Shown here piece by piece: positions 23,801 to 37,240 of a DNA stretch of 64,000 nt (position 1 is its first letter; the number at the start of each line of letters is the position of its first letter). Source of the stretch: Archilochus colubris. Its lineage: Eukaryota; Chordata; Aves; Apodiformes; Trochilidae. The position numbers and the translations under genes were made by a program. Under the pieces are notes generated by a model that made no database searches, was not told the origin of the DNA, and saw only the letters and a list, made by a program, of their open reading frames with translations. The DNA lies in contig CM041083.1 of assembly GCA_023079485.1 (NCBI GenBank), positions 107,193,054-107,257,053 of the forward strand, written 5' to 3'.

Positions 23801-26674
23801 GAGATGGTCACACTATGAAATCACATGGAAGGGACTGTGCATTTAAGAGCTCAACTATTTTTCCCAGGAGCACAGGAGATGTAATCAAAGACACCACCTC
23901 TCCACAGCCTTCTGTGAGACCAAATGAGCTGGAAAGAGGAGAGAGATGAAAGGAAGAAAAATCCTGTAGGTTTTCCTGGCTTTTTCTCTGACGTTCCTCA
24001 AAAGCGTTTGCACAGAAAGGTACTTTTTCATTCTAGGTATCCTCAGTGTAGTAACATTATGCATTACTTTCTCAATTGCAACTGATAAAATGGTTTCTTC
24101 CATAATCAGTGAGTGCTATATTTTATCTGCAACTGGGAAGATAATGATTCATTTTTTCATAATAATAATGTTGGGATTTAAGAGAGATTAAAGGGTAACT
24201 GTCCCTCATGCCTGTTCACATTCACTTGCAAGTAGAATTAATCAAGGCTAAATTGTCTTCACAACTTTGAAGTACGAAGTGAGGATTCATGTTAATTCTG
24301 CACACAGAAAAGCATGAAAAGAATCCAGTGAGGATACAGGGAACATGACAGATGAATAGAAAGGAAAGGCAAACGGTTTGTGTAAGTTATTTCTTTATGG
24401 CCAGGTGTGTGGGACTGGTTCTTTAAATGTCCCTTGACCAACTCTTCTGTCATTTTCCTTTCCTATTAAATGTTCTCTTTCTTCTTTTACTTTGCCTGAA
24501 CTAGTGGCAGCCACCCTCCCAGGCAGTGACAGTCCCAGAAAGTCCATCAGAGATGAGTTCCTCACTGTCTCCAGGTTTATACTCTGCACTCACAATGCAC
24601 TTAATGCTATCATCCATATATTTGCTTGCTGAAATGGAAATCTGAAAGCATTAAAAGCCCACTGTTGACCCACTGACTTGTGTGAGGAACTGAGAGGTAG
24701 ATAACCACTCAGCCTGGCCTTTTTTTTTTTTTTTGCAGCTTACCTCATGCAGAGGACCAGCAAAGACTCATAAATGCATTTAAAAATCACATCAGGGTCC
24801 TATTTGGAGGCTTCATGTTTTGTTGTGAAAACTCTTTCAAATGAAACAGTTTCCTACATGCTGACTGCCTCCAAGTCCACTGCAAACAAAGCCTGACATC
24901 TTTAATGTGCCCTAGAACTGGTTAAATTTAAAAGGTGTGTGGAGTATAACACAAAGTATTTCAGAGAATTTAACAGATGTTAAATAGCATGTCCTATCTC
25001 CCAGAGCAGATACAGCCTTTTGTAAGACATAAATATTTGCTACAGTGACAGAAAATTAATATCACTACCTTTACCTAAGAGTTTCTTCAAATAACTGTTA
25101 CCCATGCTCCTCAAGTTCATGAGAATTTTACCTCAGAGGAGGAAGGCAGATGATGCACTATACCACAGGGCCTGACATGGAGACTCAGATTTAAATCCTC
25201 TCACTAGTAGAAAGCATATTAAGGGTTTGAGGCCAACCATCCCTCAAAACTGCACAGCTGACAGTTTCTGCTTTCAAAAATTCCAGAACAGCTGGGCTTC
25301 CTGCCCAAGAATTACTGGAATCCCAGGTGGGGAATTTCCCTCAATGGAGGCCACAGTAAGTTAGATGTGACAGCAGCCACAAAAACTAGAGTACATCTAG
25401 GCTTGGAGCACTGTGTCTCTCTCTGTTTCTCTTCTTCCTTCTCAAGAGCTCAGGAGGAAACAAGCTTTAAATTAGGTGAAAAAAACCACACTAGTGTATA
25501 TATCCTGCTGTGCCTTCAGATGATCCAGTTACCCACTGGTGTAAATCAAAACAAATAATGTCCACCCCAGCTCCTGTGGCTGAAGTTGTAAACGTCACAA
25601 GAATTACAGCTGGAAAAATGTTAATGATGTATGGCCAGCAGCAGCAATTTCATTTCAACTTATTCTACCTGATATACTATATAAGAACCTAGCTGTTATC
25701 TAGCTGTACACTAATAGTGATTATTTATTCATTTGGAAATACATCTCTTACAGGACTGAGAAATACCACTTTCCTCTGAGCCTGAAATTGCACAAAGATT
25801 GCAATTTACGCATCCCAGTGAAAGCCTGCACTGAATATCCCTCCAATCTACTTACAGTTCATCACCTGAGCAGTGTGAGTCTTGTCTGCTTGTGAAGACA
25901 ACTTAAAACCAGATAAGGAACACTGTAGCAGAGGTTCAGTGTGTCTTAGTGTTTCACTTGGAGACTGGGATATTTTTCAGTTTTACTCTCTCACCCACTT
26001 CAGATTCCGTTGTGATGCAGTCTGATATGGTAGATAATTCATCAGTCTGTATGTCTTTTATTATTATTACTGTTACAAAAAGTCTTGATTTTAGGAGAAA
26101 CAAAACAATAATTTTGCAATATCGTCAAAACACGATGGGTTAGAACATAATAAACCTTTTTATTACGATTGAAGGACTCACTAAACACGGTACAGAAAAG
26201 CATTCACTCAGAAAAGTGAAGGTTTAAAAAAAACATAGATAAAATTAAGTTTCAGACTCAAAGAGACTCAGAAAATGCACTCAGTTGCAAACAAATCTTC
26301 TGGTTCAAAATGAGAATCTGCTCCAGCTGCCTCATAGCACAAGACAAAGCTCTAGGTCCTAATCTTACACCAATACTGCTCAGGAGATCATCACCGAGGT
26401 GCAAACTGGCACAGCTCCAGTAGCTTCAGCGCATTGTTGGTTTAAATGTGCTGACATTTGGATGGTCCTAAGATAATACCTGGACACACTCAGGTGAGCT
26501 GAGGAAAGAACTTCAGCTCATTAATTTTCTGCTTTGCTGCAGGTTGAAGACACCCAATAAAGCAAACTTTACATCCTCTCTGTGGCAGCCCCTTTGACCA
26601 GCAAGTCAGGGTGACAGCACTTGCAGGGTAGATCAGCAAGGGTGTTCGTTTGTTTATAGTTAGTAAGTAAGCAT
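20831..26674. other. Unique intronic sequence
   Basis: No gene or recognised transposon. It holds an A20 tract at 21252-21271 and a T15 tract at 24720-24734. Short open frames such as 22467-22796 lack any recognisable domain. Confidence 0.45.
21252..21271. repeat. Poly(A) tract, 20 bp
   Basis: An uninterrupted run of 20 A. No retroposed gene sequence was recognised directly upstream. Confidence 0.9.
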
Positions 26675-26865
26675 TTCTCTACTGCGTGAATGGTCAAACA
26701 CTGGAACAGTGTGAGGTGACCCAACCTGTCAGGGCTTAAGAGACATTTGGGCAATGTCCTTTAACAACACGCTTTAATTTCTGGTCCACCCTGAAGTGGT
26801 CAGGCAGTTGGACCAGGTGATCCTTTTAGGTCCATTCCAAGTCAAATATTATATTATATTCTGTA
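26675..26865 (+). mobile_element. Old CR1 LINE 3'-end fragment, plus orientation
   Basis: The order of landmarks is CR1-like: 'gtgaatggtcaaacactggaacag' (ORF2 C-terminal region), 'ttaagagacatttggg', then 'ggaccaggtgatccttttaggtcc' and 'attccaa', and an AT-rich tail with repeated TATTATAT/TATTCTG. It is more diverged than the other CR1s, so the subfamily is uncertain. Confidence 0.65.
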
Positions 26866-29800
26866 ATTTGGTAGCACTTAATTACTGTGTGGAAGGGAGT
26901 TGAGTCTTTGCTGCAGATGGGTTGTTCCGTGCTACAGTACAAATACTCTGGTAGAGAGTTTTTGGGGCTAAAAGGCCCCAACAGGGTAGTGCAGAACTCC
27001 ATTGGCCTTGTTTTTCACTATGGCTGTGCCTCTGAATGGCATTTCAGTCATCCTAAATGAGGAGCTTGCCACCCAAGCAGAAATACAATGAGCTGATGCA
27101 GATGAATTTCCTGAGCACTTAAGAACCTCTCTGCCATGGAAGGCTGCCGGATAGCACTGCACAGAGCACGCTGTCAGATATGAATTATGCATTGACACTT
27201 CACTCCCACATCATTATACCTTTCATTCTGCTGTGTCTGCACAGATAGGATTGATTCACCACATAGTACACTGTAATGTTCATAATGGGTGAAGGCTGGA
27301 AACGTTCACACAGTGAGAAAAAAGAAGATTAATAAGTACACATTTGGTATAACCTTATTAGTGATTGGTCCTCGAGTTTCTAATGGGGCATGAAAATGCC
27401 AGCAGAAAACTTTTTGCTTTTATCAAAATATTCCCCATATAGGCAGTAATTCAGAAGCAGGCACCAGGGGCCTGATACAAACTGTCTACTTGCATATGGT
27501 CTAGCAAGAGTGGAAAAAAAAACGTTTTGTGAATTTTGAATATACTGCTCTTCAGAACAATGTTTTATAACAGCCCTGCCAAACATTCAGAACTATCATT
27601 TAGGACATCTTGCAATACAGAATGATCTAATCCATGCACTACATTAATCAGAACAAAAATGTTGCATATCAGCAGTGTCATTATGTGCCTGTAGCACAGG
27701 GAATTGTTTTTCAGAAAAGAACCACACAGAATCACGGAATTTTCAGAGTTGGAAGGGGCCTCTAGAGATCACCTAGTCCAACTCTTCTACTAAAGCAGGA
27801 TCACCCAGAGCATAGGCACTGAAAAATAATCTGGCCTGATTTTTGCCTCAGGATGTTACATCTCTCAGCCTGTGTTCACCTTCACACACAAGAGAGGATC
27901 CAAAATGCCTATCAGGCACACTGGCACAAATACCTGAATGAGATGTTAAGCTAGGATTAATGATCAATTCTCTTCTATCAATACGCCTAAAAGAGGAGCT
28001 TTCTGACAGTCTGGATAAAGAAAAACAAAGGTTTAAAAAGGAATTCCTACACAGAGGGGGAATTCCTACACAGCCTCTCTATTAGGATACCAATCCATCA
28101 TCATTTAAGAATAACATTATTTAGCTTGGCCTGAATTCTGACCTTCACCTTTCTTGTTCATTCCAGGATTGTGAGGAGACAAAAAAAAAAAACCCAACAA
28201 ACTGATTCTGGAAACAGAAATTATATTCTTTATATACTCTGTCTGCAGACACTTTTGCAGGCACTGGGAAAGGATGCAAAGTGTGATTACAGATACCTGT
28301 CCCTCAGAGAACTGTCCACAGAAATAGTGACAATTCCACAGCAAGATCTCAGATCCATGCCCAAGTCCTTCTGAAGCAAGCCACCTAACAAAGTGGTTTC
28401 CAGCCAAAAGAGACTTTAATTTTTAGGTGTTCAAAAGCTATATTGGAGTTACTAGGATAAAGATTCCTGTAGCCTCTTGGTTAGGCCAATAACACTTCAG
28501 GAAATGTTTTATCATTTCACTGTCTATATCTACTCAAAATTCACCAAGTACTCAGCTTCCTAGAGTTTTGGCTTTTGCATTTTAATTCCATTCAGGTTGA
28601 AAGTATTGCAGGATTAGCTCAGCTCATCGGGAACATCAGTTCAGGGTAGTTCACACATAATTACATTTCAATTAATTCTGCTAATTTAGAAACTATTTTT
28701 TATTTTATCTAATTATTAAGCATGATGTAAAATCATGGATTTATTTACACAAAAATTTCCTTATCTTGCTACAACAGCAATTAATTCATTTTTTTATGTT
28801 AAATTTCTATTTTTTGGGTCAACAGAACTTTTGAGTACAGATAGATCTGATACTTCCACTTTTCAATTTTCCACTTTTTATAGCAAACACAGGGTGAGAA
28901 AAAACACACTATGTATTGAGATGCCTGTGATAAGAACACAAGGAGAGATTGAATTTGCGGTTTATTCATTTTTTTTCATGTTCCTTAAGGAAAGGAACAA
29001 AATCAGATAAGAAGTTTGTGTGAAAAAAAATAATGTTTTGGTCACTATTTTCATTTTCCTTTCAAAACTCAGAGATTAGGTTGGCTGTGATTTTATATTT
29101 CTTCCTGTAGTCTCTGCTAAACAAGATCAAAACAGCAAAGTGTTGTCTGAACATAATAGATGCAAAAATAGGATCACAGCGATCAAGTGGAAAATTCACA
29201 CCATTGCATTTCAGACATCTAATTAAGGTGTTTAAATTAGCAGTCTAAAAAGTCAATAGAAAGAGGCAGCTACCTAAGTGGATAACAGGTAATAGGAGAA
29301 ATGTCTTCACTGATAATGTGTCCTTTATGTTTGTAGTCTAATCCACATCAGATTAGGTGCCCAGTGTTAACTAGCATTAGTATTCCAGATCTCTGAGGCA
29401 GCTCTCATAGCAAAATACTACAGGTTAATATACTAAGGAATAGTTCTAATAATTTTTTATTTTATCAGTGTTTTCTGCAGCAGTCATCATTTAAAACAGA
29501 GGCAGTGGTGCTGTTGAATGATGCCTACCAAAAGGATTTAATTTTCTCTTTTACCTTGCAGGTCAAGCTGGTCAAAATAGTTCTGTATTCAAAACAATAT
29601 TTTTCTAGTGAGTTGTAGCAGTATAGACGGATCTCTACTTCTCATAGGAAGCTGGTGAGTTTGCCCTGAGCACTGTTTATCCCCCACACCTTTGGCCCTG
29701 ACAAGGCACAAGGCTCAAAGCAAGCTGGAGGCAGAATTTCTTGGGGTCACCCTAAAGGAGGGAGGCTTCTTATGAGACTGAGCATGCTTCACTGAATTTG

Positions 29801-31080
29801 GACCCAGAAGGAATTCAGGACCAGGGAGGAGAACCTATTTTGAAAGAAGTTTGTATCATTTAGAAAGACAGAATGAGCAGGAATCTTAGCTCTGCATAAT
29901 TTTTTTCTTAGCTATGCTATTACTCCAATTTCCCCTCAATTAATATTGCATCTCTGGGAAGAAAACTAAGAGATGTTTTATGTGTCTTCAGGTACTTTAA
30001 TACATTAATTTTCATGTTTCTGCAAGCATGCACACTGGTATTGAAGAAAAGTCTGATTTCTCAGAAGGGTTCTTTTTTCTTTATGTTAGATATTCATCTA
30101 TATAATTATGTTCTGGATTCAAGCTTTTCCCCAGTCGTTCACCAGCCTCGTAGTGAAAACTAGCAAATGATAGAAAATACCTTTGGAAAAATGCTTTGCT
30201 CCATAACGAGAAGGTCTTTGGTCTCCTAAGTCTTGCTTTCATTCATCAGCAAAGGATGGGGGTGGCATTCCCCCTCTGAGAGCTCCCTTCTCCTCCATAC
30301 TGTACTTGAGGGGCAACTGAGCTCTGCAGAGGCAGCTGTGTAGGAGAGGAGGCTTGCAGCTGCAAGGCTTACTGCATCTTTTTCCTCTCTTCCACTCTGC
30401 TCTTCATGGACTGTTTTGGCAGGCAAAGGATTTATTATCTCAAACACTTAGTGCAGTGGTCAGAACTTTACTAAACGGCACTTGGAAGCCAACAGATTGA
30501 ATGTGGGGAAATGGATGTGTAGCAGGGAGAAGGGGGGAGCAGTACAATTGTACTAGAGGAAGTAAAATTCAGCAAAAAATCTGAAAACAATCAAATAGAT
30601 ACAATAGCAAACAAAAGCTGGTAAAATGAAAGTGTCATGATAGCTGAGATAGAAGAAACAAAAGCAGGGAAGAGGAAAATAAGAGAAGTAAAGTTGAGAA
30701 TAGGATATTAAATTCTTTCAGAAGCACATCTAATTCTCATACAAAGGACAGTGGTACAGTGATCAGAGAGCACTGTCTAAAAAGCAAGTAGGTGTAATTA
30801 AAAAGCACTAAATATCTACTGACTATCCCAAAAGAAAATTAATTCCTTAAAATAGATTGCAGCTTTGGAAAGAACGGGACACACATCACAGGATATGTCA
30901 ATGATGCTATTACCTCTACTGCTAGTTAAGCAAACTGCCAGTTCTACAAAGACCTTGTGCCTGAGGAAGAGAAAAGATTAGGAAAATATGGCCAAACTTA
31001 TAATATAGTTCTCTGAGACAAAACCAATATGGTATGTAAATTCAGGATAAGAATGTATTAACTAACACTGTATATTTAAA
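26866..31080. other. Unique intronic sequence
   Basis: Apart from a short CR1 piece at 27727-27822 and a 14-bp duplication at 28041-28073, nothing was recognised. Confidence 0.45.
27727..27822 (-). mobile_element. Short CR1 LINE 3'-end fragment, minus orientation
   Basis: The 96 bp start with 'agaatcacggaatttt' and continue 'gttggaaggggcctctagagatcacctagtccaac' and 'caggatcacccagagcatagg', the antisense of a CR1 3' UTR. It is an extremely 5'-truncated copy. Confidence 0.85.
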
Positions 31081-31612
31081 ATCATAGAATAATTTGAACT
31101 GGAAGGGACCTCTATAGGCCATCTAGTCCAACGCTCCTGCATAAAGCAGGGACACCCTCAACTAGATCAGGTTGCTCAGAGCCTCATCAATCCTCACCTT
31201 GAATATCTCCAGGGATGAGGCCTCAACTACCTCCCTGGGCAACCTATTCTATTTTTCCACTAACCTCATGGAAAAGAACGTTTTCCTAACATCCAATCTA
31301 AATCTACTCTTCTCTGATGTAAAACCATCACTACAGGCCCTTGCAAACAGTTCATCGCCAGCTTTTCTATAGGTGCCCTTCAGATACAAGAAGGTCCCTA
31401 TTAGGTCTCCCCAGAGCCTTCTTTTCTCCAGGCAGAACAACCCCAACTCCCTCAGACTGTCTTCATAGAAGTGTTCCAGCCCCCTGATCAGTTTTGTGTC
31501 TCTTCTCTGGACCCACTCCATCAGGTCCTCCTGTACTGAGGGCTCCAGAGCTCCAGTACTCCAGGTGAGGTCCTACCAGAGCAGAGTAAAACGGGATAAT
31601 CACCTCTCTAAT
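31081..31612 (-). mobile_element. CR1 LINE 3'-end fragment, minus orientation
   Basis: It begins ATCATAGAAT, then antisense 3' UTR ('ggaagggacctctataggcc'), antisense ORF2 C-terminal region (the minus-strand frame 31521-31249 carries R-F-R-L-D-V-R-K-T-F-F relics), and an upstream part with 'ccagtactccaggtgaggtcc'. It is about 530 bp, 5'-truncated and broken by stops. Confidence 0.9.
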
Positions 31613-32109
31613 ATAAATACCATAGTGTCTACGCCTGCTGAGGCAAAGAGAAAGGGAAGGAAATTACTGAGGTGGCTTTCATGTAGCTAAGAAGTGATTT
31701 AACTCACTGGTACCAAATTTCCTTATCAGTCTGGGTGTCCTGCATGGTCCTGCAGAGCAGCTTCCTTACAGAAGACAACCAATATTTTCATAACTTCTTA
31801 TGCTGTATTTATACATAGATGCAATTTTGCAGAATATTCTGCTTGGGTTTGCAGCCTATAATGGGATGCCTGAAGCTTTCATAATCTGAAAGATGAGATT
31901 CATACAAAGGAAACCAAACAATTCATGAGAATCTACCTATGGATCAGCTAGAGAGCTGCAAGCAGAAGGCAGCAGGAGGCAATCCCATAAATCCAAGCAA
32001 AATCATGCATCCTTTAGAAACTCCATCATGCTGCCTTGGCCATTTAAATCCCAAAGTAGAAAGAAATTTTCATCTATAGCAGAAAATGTCTGACAATTCA
32101 GTTATAGCC

Positions 32110-32155
32110 ACATATATATATGGTATATATATATACATGCATATATATATATATA
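32110..32155. repeat. (TA)n / TATATG AT-rich simple repeat
   Basis: Alternating TA with a few G/C interruptions over about 46 bp; self-complementary. Confidence 0.85.
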
Positions 32156-33536
32156 CACACCATACTTGGTATGAAGTATCTAACTTGCATGTGTATCTGA
32201 AAAGAAGCTGCATTAATTTTTAAAATGCCAGTTCCGTGTAACAGTATCAAAAAGGAAACAACAATAAATAAATAAACACAGCATAGAGTAAACAACTAAT
32301 TTTTTGCTTGAACATCACATCTGTTTAGAAAAATCTGGAAGGGAATATAAGCATGAAATGCAATTTGAAATAATTTTCCAATGTTCAAGATATTAAGTCA
32401 AATATGGACTTATGAAAAAATCTCTTCAGAGAATTAAGTTTTATTTGCCACTTAAAACAACCCTCAGCCTGGACAGGTACTGATGGCAGTCTTCATATTT
32501 CTTTTGAGAGCAGTAGAAAAAAATCACTGCAATTCCACATGGACAATATGAAGTTACTATTTTTTCATCAAGGTTGCACACCATTGGTCTTGACAAATTA
32601 ATCCTGTCAAATTGACTTTTTTCCCCCATGAACTTCCTTTGTGATCAGTTTAGCTCTTGAGGCTGACATGGCCTCTAGGAAAATGCCTCATTGGATCATG
32701 TTTATCTCCATCAGATAAAACCATAGTTTACCCTTCACTTTCCTTTGATTCAGGAATAAGAATATGAGGTATTGGCTCAAAAGGAAACTTAACTATAAAA
32801 TGCATTATTTATTCCTGTGTAAATAAAACATGTAACAAATTCTGCTTTTAGTAGATTGATATCCCATGGCAGAATATTTGTGTTTATGAAAAAAATTGTG
32901 TTAAAACAAGGAATGTATAATTACGTTCATCTCTAACCACACACAAAAAGAAAATAAATCCACCTTGTAGGGTGAATTGTTATAACCACAGAGGTTTCAG
33001 CACTGAGGCAGCAGGCAACATCTCAGTTATCGACTCACCTCTGTTGCAATTTTTTAGGAAAATCACTATGCCCCAATGTTCCTCCTTATAAACCAGGCAC
33101 AAACACTCATTCATGGCTCCTAGAGGAACTTTTTAAAAATAGACAGCCAAGAGTGGGACATGAGCAGAGGTGTTTTTGAGTCCACTTCTTCTTTACCCCA
33201 ATCCTACTAACAGGGATCAGAGTCATCAAATTACCTGATTCACACACAGCACTTGCATGAATTCATTCTTCTCTCTGTTCCATAGATCTCTGCTTTGAAA
33301 AACTGGTAACCTTTAAGAAAATGTGACATTTTAGTACTTAAAAATGTATCAGGCCAAATGATGATGAGCCATCCAGTGGAGGCTTCACGTAAAGGTTGTT
33401 ATCTATAGGTTCAGTGAGTGTTTTTTTTATTAATTTATTTATTTATTATTTTGTTGCTCTATATACAGGAAAGGTTCGGTGGGAAATATGTTTGCACAGT
33501 GCAAAAAGCACTGGTAGGGTGCTTCTGTCTGAAGCT

Positions 33537-33557
33537 TCTCATCTCATCTCATCTCAT
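33537..33557. repeat. (CTCAT)4 short tandem repeat
   Basis: Four consecutive copies of the pentamer CTCAT. Confidence 0.85.
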
Positions 33558-35229
33558 AATTTCCCCACAACCGTTTCACTTACACACCAAATAATTCTTG
33601 CACATCTTTCCAATCTGAATGACACCTCATCAAAACCTTTGTGTCTGCCACCACAAAATAAGACAAAACCAAAGGTGATGAGGGAAAAAAAACCAAAAAA
33701 AATAACCAAAAAGAGATTTATAGCTTGCAGGATTGAAATATATAAATAGGGGTTTAATCTTTTAAGCATGAATAAAACTTCCAATTAGATCATTTCCTCA
33801 GCTTCTGTATGGCTAAACCAAAGCAAGCAGATAGAGAGCAGCAAATGGCATGTCAGGAAATGGTACTTCAAGTAGGCTTCCTGGGGAGTTAAGACCACAT
33901 GACCTGAGGAAAAACTGCATCAGTATTAAAATTTCACTACATTTTCAGTGTGTGAGATTTCCCATCTGTTTATGAACTTATTTTAGGGAGGAAGCACAAA
34001 GCATCCAAAACAGCATCACACATTGTGACAAGAAAAAAACAAACCAACAAGGATTTTTTTAAAATACCCTAAACATGAAAAGAATACCTATGGAAAACTA
34101 CTGAAGTCTGTGATGTGAATGAAGACAAGTAGACTGGTGTGTTTCTTCCCTTCTATCAAATGTTACCTGTAGGAACAGGCTGGGGGAGAAATTAATTTGA
34201 AGTTTTACTGTTGCATGGATGCTCTAATATAAAGCCATTTGCCCTGACCTACACTTAGCTCTCAAACAGCAGCTGAATCATGGTCATGACATGCACCCCC
34301 ATTCCTCCTGTTCAGCTGCAAATTCCCAAGAAATCTCCCATTCCAGAGGGGCTGAGTGTGACATCTCTGCACACCCTGGGGCAGTCTGATGTTGCACTTG
34401 CTTTAACGAGTGAACTCAGAAAGCGAAGCCCATGTTCTCAGTGTCATCACATGTGTACTCTGTCTAGGAGTTTCTTTTTACTTTATGTTTCCTGTCCACA
34501 GCCAAAAATATAATTTCTACTGATAGAGCTTACATTCAAAGTCTGATGATAAGTAAGCACTTCAAGAACCAGACTGGTTCTGAGGCTAAGTTACACAATT
34601 TTGTCTCTTCTGATTAATTTATGGTATTTTATGTTTATTGTAAAGAAAGGAAATCTATATTGGATTCAGAATCTGGTCCCTGGTTCACTATTATTCTGCT
34701 ATGCAGTATTAAATTAATCCCTAAACCAAAAATAAACAGTGTCTTCTTTCTCTTTCAGCCTTCATAGGGAATTATTTGGAAAGGAATTTCCCCCACCCTT
34801 ATGAACAGCCTCCCTTATAGATGTTTAAGCAGGTACCAAACATCTTTTTAAGAACACTAAATTTCGACATAGTAAAATTTCCCATGGAATGATGATTTTT
34901 GTGTTATTCTTGACATCCAAATATAAAGCAAAATCTTCCAGGAAGAACTTTATCATTCAGACTGCAGGGAAATCAGTGGGAGGGGGGAAGGGGGTGTCAA
35001 TCTAGGAAGAACTTCATTATGCTGCAGTAGGTATGTGCTCAGTCACACACTGTATGTAAAATACCACAGGGGCATTGTGAACAAAGCTGTTCAGCTGGAA
35101 TTACTGTCAGGTTTCTGGAAAAGGGCTGGCCTTTGGAAAGTGAATAGGTAGAACCATCTCCCTGGGTTCCTCAGAAGCAGCCAGCCCAGACAAGAAGGAG
35201 AGAAGGACTTAATGGCTTCATTCTGACAG

Positions 35230-35282
35230 GGCTGGGACTGCTGATCTTAAAGGTCCCTTCCAACCCTGAAAATTCTATGATT
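35230..35282 (+). mobile_element. Very short CR1 LINE 3' terminus, plus orientation
   Basis: The sequence 'ctgatcttaaaggtcccttccaaccctgaaaattctatgatt' is the canonical 3' terminus of a CR1. Only about 50 bp can be assigned. Upstream sequence is not recognisably CR1. Confidence 0.75.
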
Positions 35283-36583
35283 CATTTGCCACCTCAGAAA
35301 CTTCTAAGGAATTACAGTTTCTTTTTAATGGCTCCCGTTATAACAAAGCTGAATTATTTTAAATGCTGTTTACTAAATTAGGCCATAGTCCCCTGGAGAT
35401 TCTTTTCCTGGGGGCTCTAACCCATCCCTGCTTTATGGCATCTATACTTTTTCACTGTGTACAACATTATTCTCCTGACAGTACATTTACTTTGTTCATT
35501 TGCTGTTTTCCTTATCTAACATTATCACAGCCAGTGTGCAATTTTTCACACTTCCTTTGACTGCTCTTACTGGCACTTTTGTCAATGTCCCCAATTTACA
35601 GTCACACATCCTCCTCAGCAGGACTGGCTGCTAGGATGATGCTGATGATGTGTGCACTCCCATAAAGATTTGCCCATGCTTCCATTAAAACCTGCAGTAT
35701 GAAATGTCACAAATGACAGAGGTTTTGTCCTGCTATTAGCACAACCAGGGTTTGTGGGATGGCCAAAATAAAGCAGCTGCCCAATCAATTGTTTGGCACA
35801 CAAGCTTGTGAGCAACAGATCTAGTGCAGAAAGAAAATTTGGAGCACACAAACCTATAGCATAATCTTTTTTAAGATAAAGGACATGCAGGTGGTATACA
35901 CAGCTTAGTCAGAAGTCATGACACAGCTGTTGCTATTAGGTCTTGAATGAAAAGCTCCTTATGGAGCACATGTGTGTAGCTTTTTACCTCAGTCAAAGCT
36001 CAGAGTGTGTTTGTGAAGTTCATCTTCTAATTGCTCCCAGTTATCAGAGTTTTTCTTACATCTTGGAGCAGTTTTGGGGCACACAACCTAAGTTGCATCT
36101 GGGGAAGATGTGCTCCAGAAGCCTAACTGCATGCAAGCCCACCACCAGCAGGCATCTCAGGAGAGCAGAGCAGAGCTCAGCCACCAGAAATGCTTTCAGC
36201 CACTCAAGAGAGGTTACCAGCTGTGTGGGTAGATGGGTCTACAGCCTTGTCTGCTAATGCAGGGAGAGGCTTCTGTCCAGACATATCCAAAAACACCGCA
36301 ACTAACAAGGGGGTAGCCTCTCAGCACTAGAACTTGTATGTTCTCAGGCCTGCATCATTTTCCACTGATTATGAGGACGAAATCCTCATGACAGAAAGAG
36401 TATGAAGATGTGGGGGTTTTCCATACAAAATGAACAGTTTTGACCTAGGCAGTAAAAGGTTAATTCTGTTTACTATGGATATAAATTAAGCAACTTCACA
36501 ATACTCCCTCTATGACAAATAACACTGTGATAGCATGGGTCAAGGCCCCTAAATAATAACGAGCTTCTCTGTTTCTATTGATT

Positions 36584-36623
36584 TGCACTTTTTAGACTAT
36601 TTATGCACTTTTTAGACTATTTA
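36584..36623. repeat. Perfect 20-bp tandem duplication
   Basis: The unit TGCACTTTTTAGACTATTTA occurs twice head to tail (36584-36603 and 36604-36623). The second copy ends one base before the CR1 terminus at 36625. Confidence 0.93.
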
Positions 36624-36624
36624 G

Positions 36625-37240
36625 TCATAGAATCACAGAATGTCAGAGAGTGGAAAGGACCTCTGGAGTTCATCTAGTCCAACCCCCCTGCCAGAACAGG
36701 TTCACCTAGAGCACAGGATGGCATCCACACTAGTTTTGAGTATAGAGACAGAGACTCCACCACCTCTCTGGGCAGACTGTTCCAGTGCTCTGCCACCCTC
36801 AAAGTAAAAGGGTTCCTTCTCACGTTTAGACAGAATTTCCTGTGCTGAAGTTTGTACCCATTACCTCTTGTCCTGTCACTGGGCATTACTGAAAAAAGAC
36901 TGGTCCCATCCCCCTGACACCTACCCTTTAAGGATTTATAAACATGATAAGAGTCCACCTCAGTTTTCTCCAGATCAGAAAGACTCAAGTCCCTCAGCCT
37001 AGTCCCCTAACAATTTTTGTACCCCTTTGCTATACCCCCTCCAGCAGTTCTCTGTCCTTGATCCTGGGAGCCCAGAACTGGCCACAGTACTCCAGATGCA
37101 GACTCACAAGGGCAGATTAGAGGGACAACCTCCCTTCACCTGCTTGCCACACTTTTCTTGATGCACCCCAGGCTTATATTGGTCTTCTTGGCCACAAGCT
37201 CACATTGGTGGCTCATAGTCACCCTGTTATCCTCTAGAAC
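36625..37240 (-). mobile_element. CR1 LINE 3'-end fragment, about 0.6 kb, minus orientation
   Basis: It starts TCATAGAATCACAGAATG. The minus-strand frame 36988-36674 covers the ORF2 end (D-L-E-K-T, then L-N-V-R-R-N-P-F-T-L-R-V-A-E-H-W-N-S-L-P). It continues upstream through antisense 'gcccagaactggccacagtactccag' to 'tcattggtggctcatagtcaccctgtt'. The broken frame makes it a dead copy. Confidence 0.92.

Larger units (their letters stand above)
31613..36583. other. Unique intronic sequence
   Basis: No gene was recognised. It includes a (TA)n tract at 32110-32155, a (CTCAT)4 tract at 33537-33557, an AT-rich TTTA run at 33422-33450 and a very short CR1 end at 35230-35282. Confidence 0.45.

Noticed and set aside
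28612..28635. tRNA-like 'attagctcagctcatcggg' motif
   Set aside because: It resembles a D-arm only. No T-arm, anticodon stem or acceptor pairing follows at the right distance.
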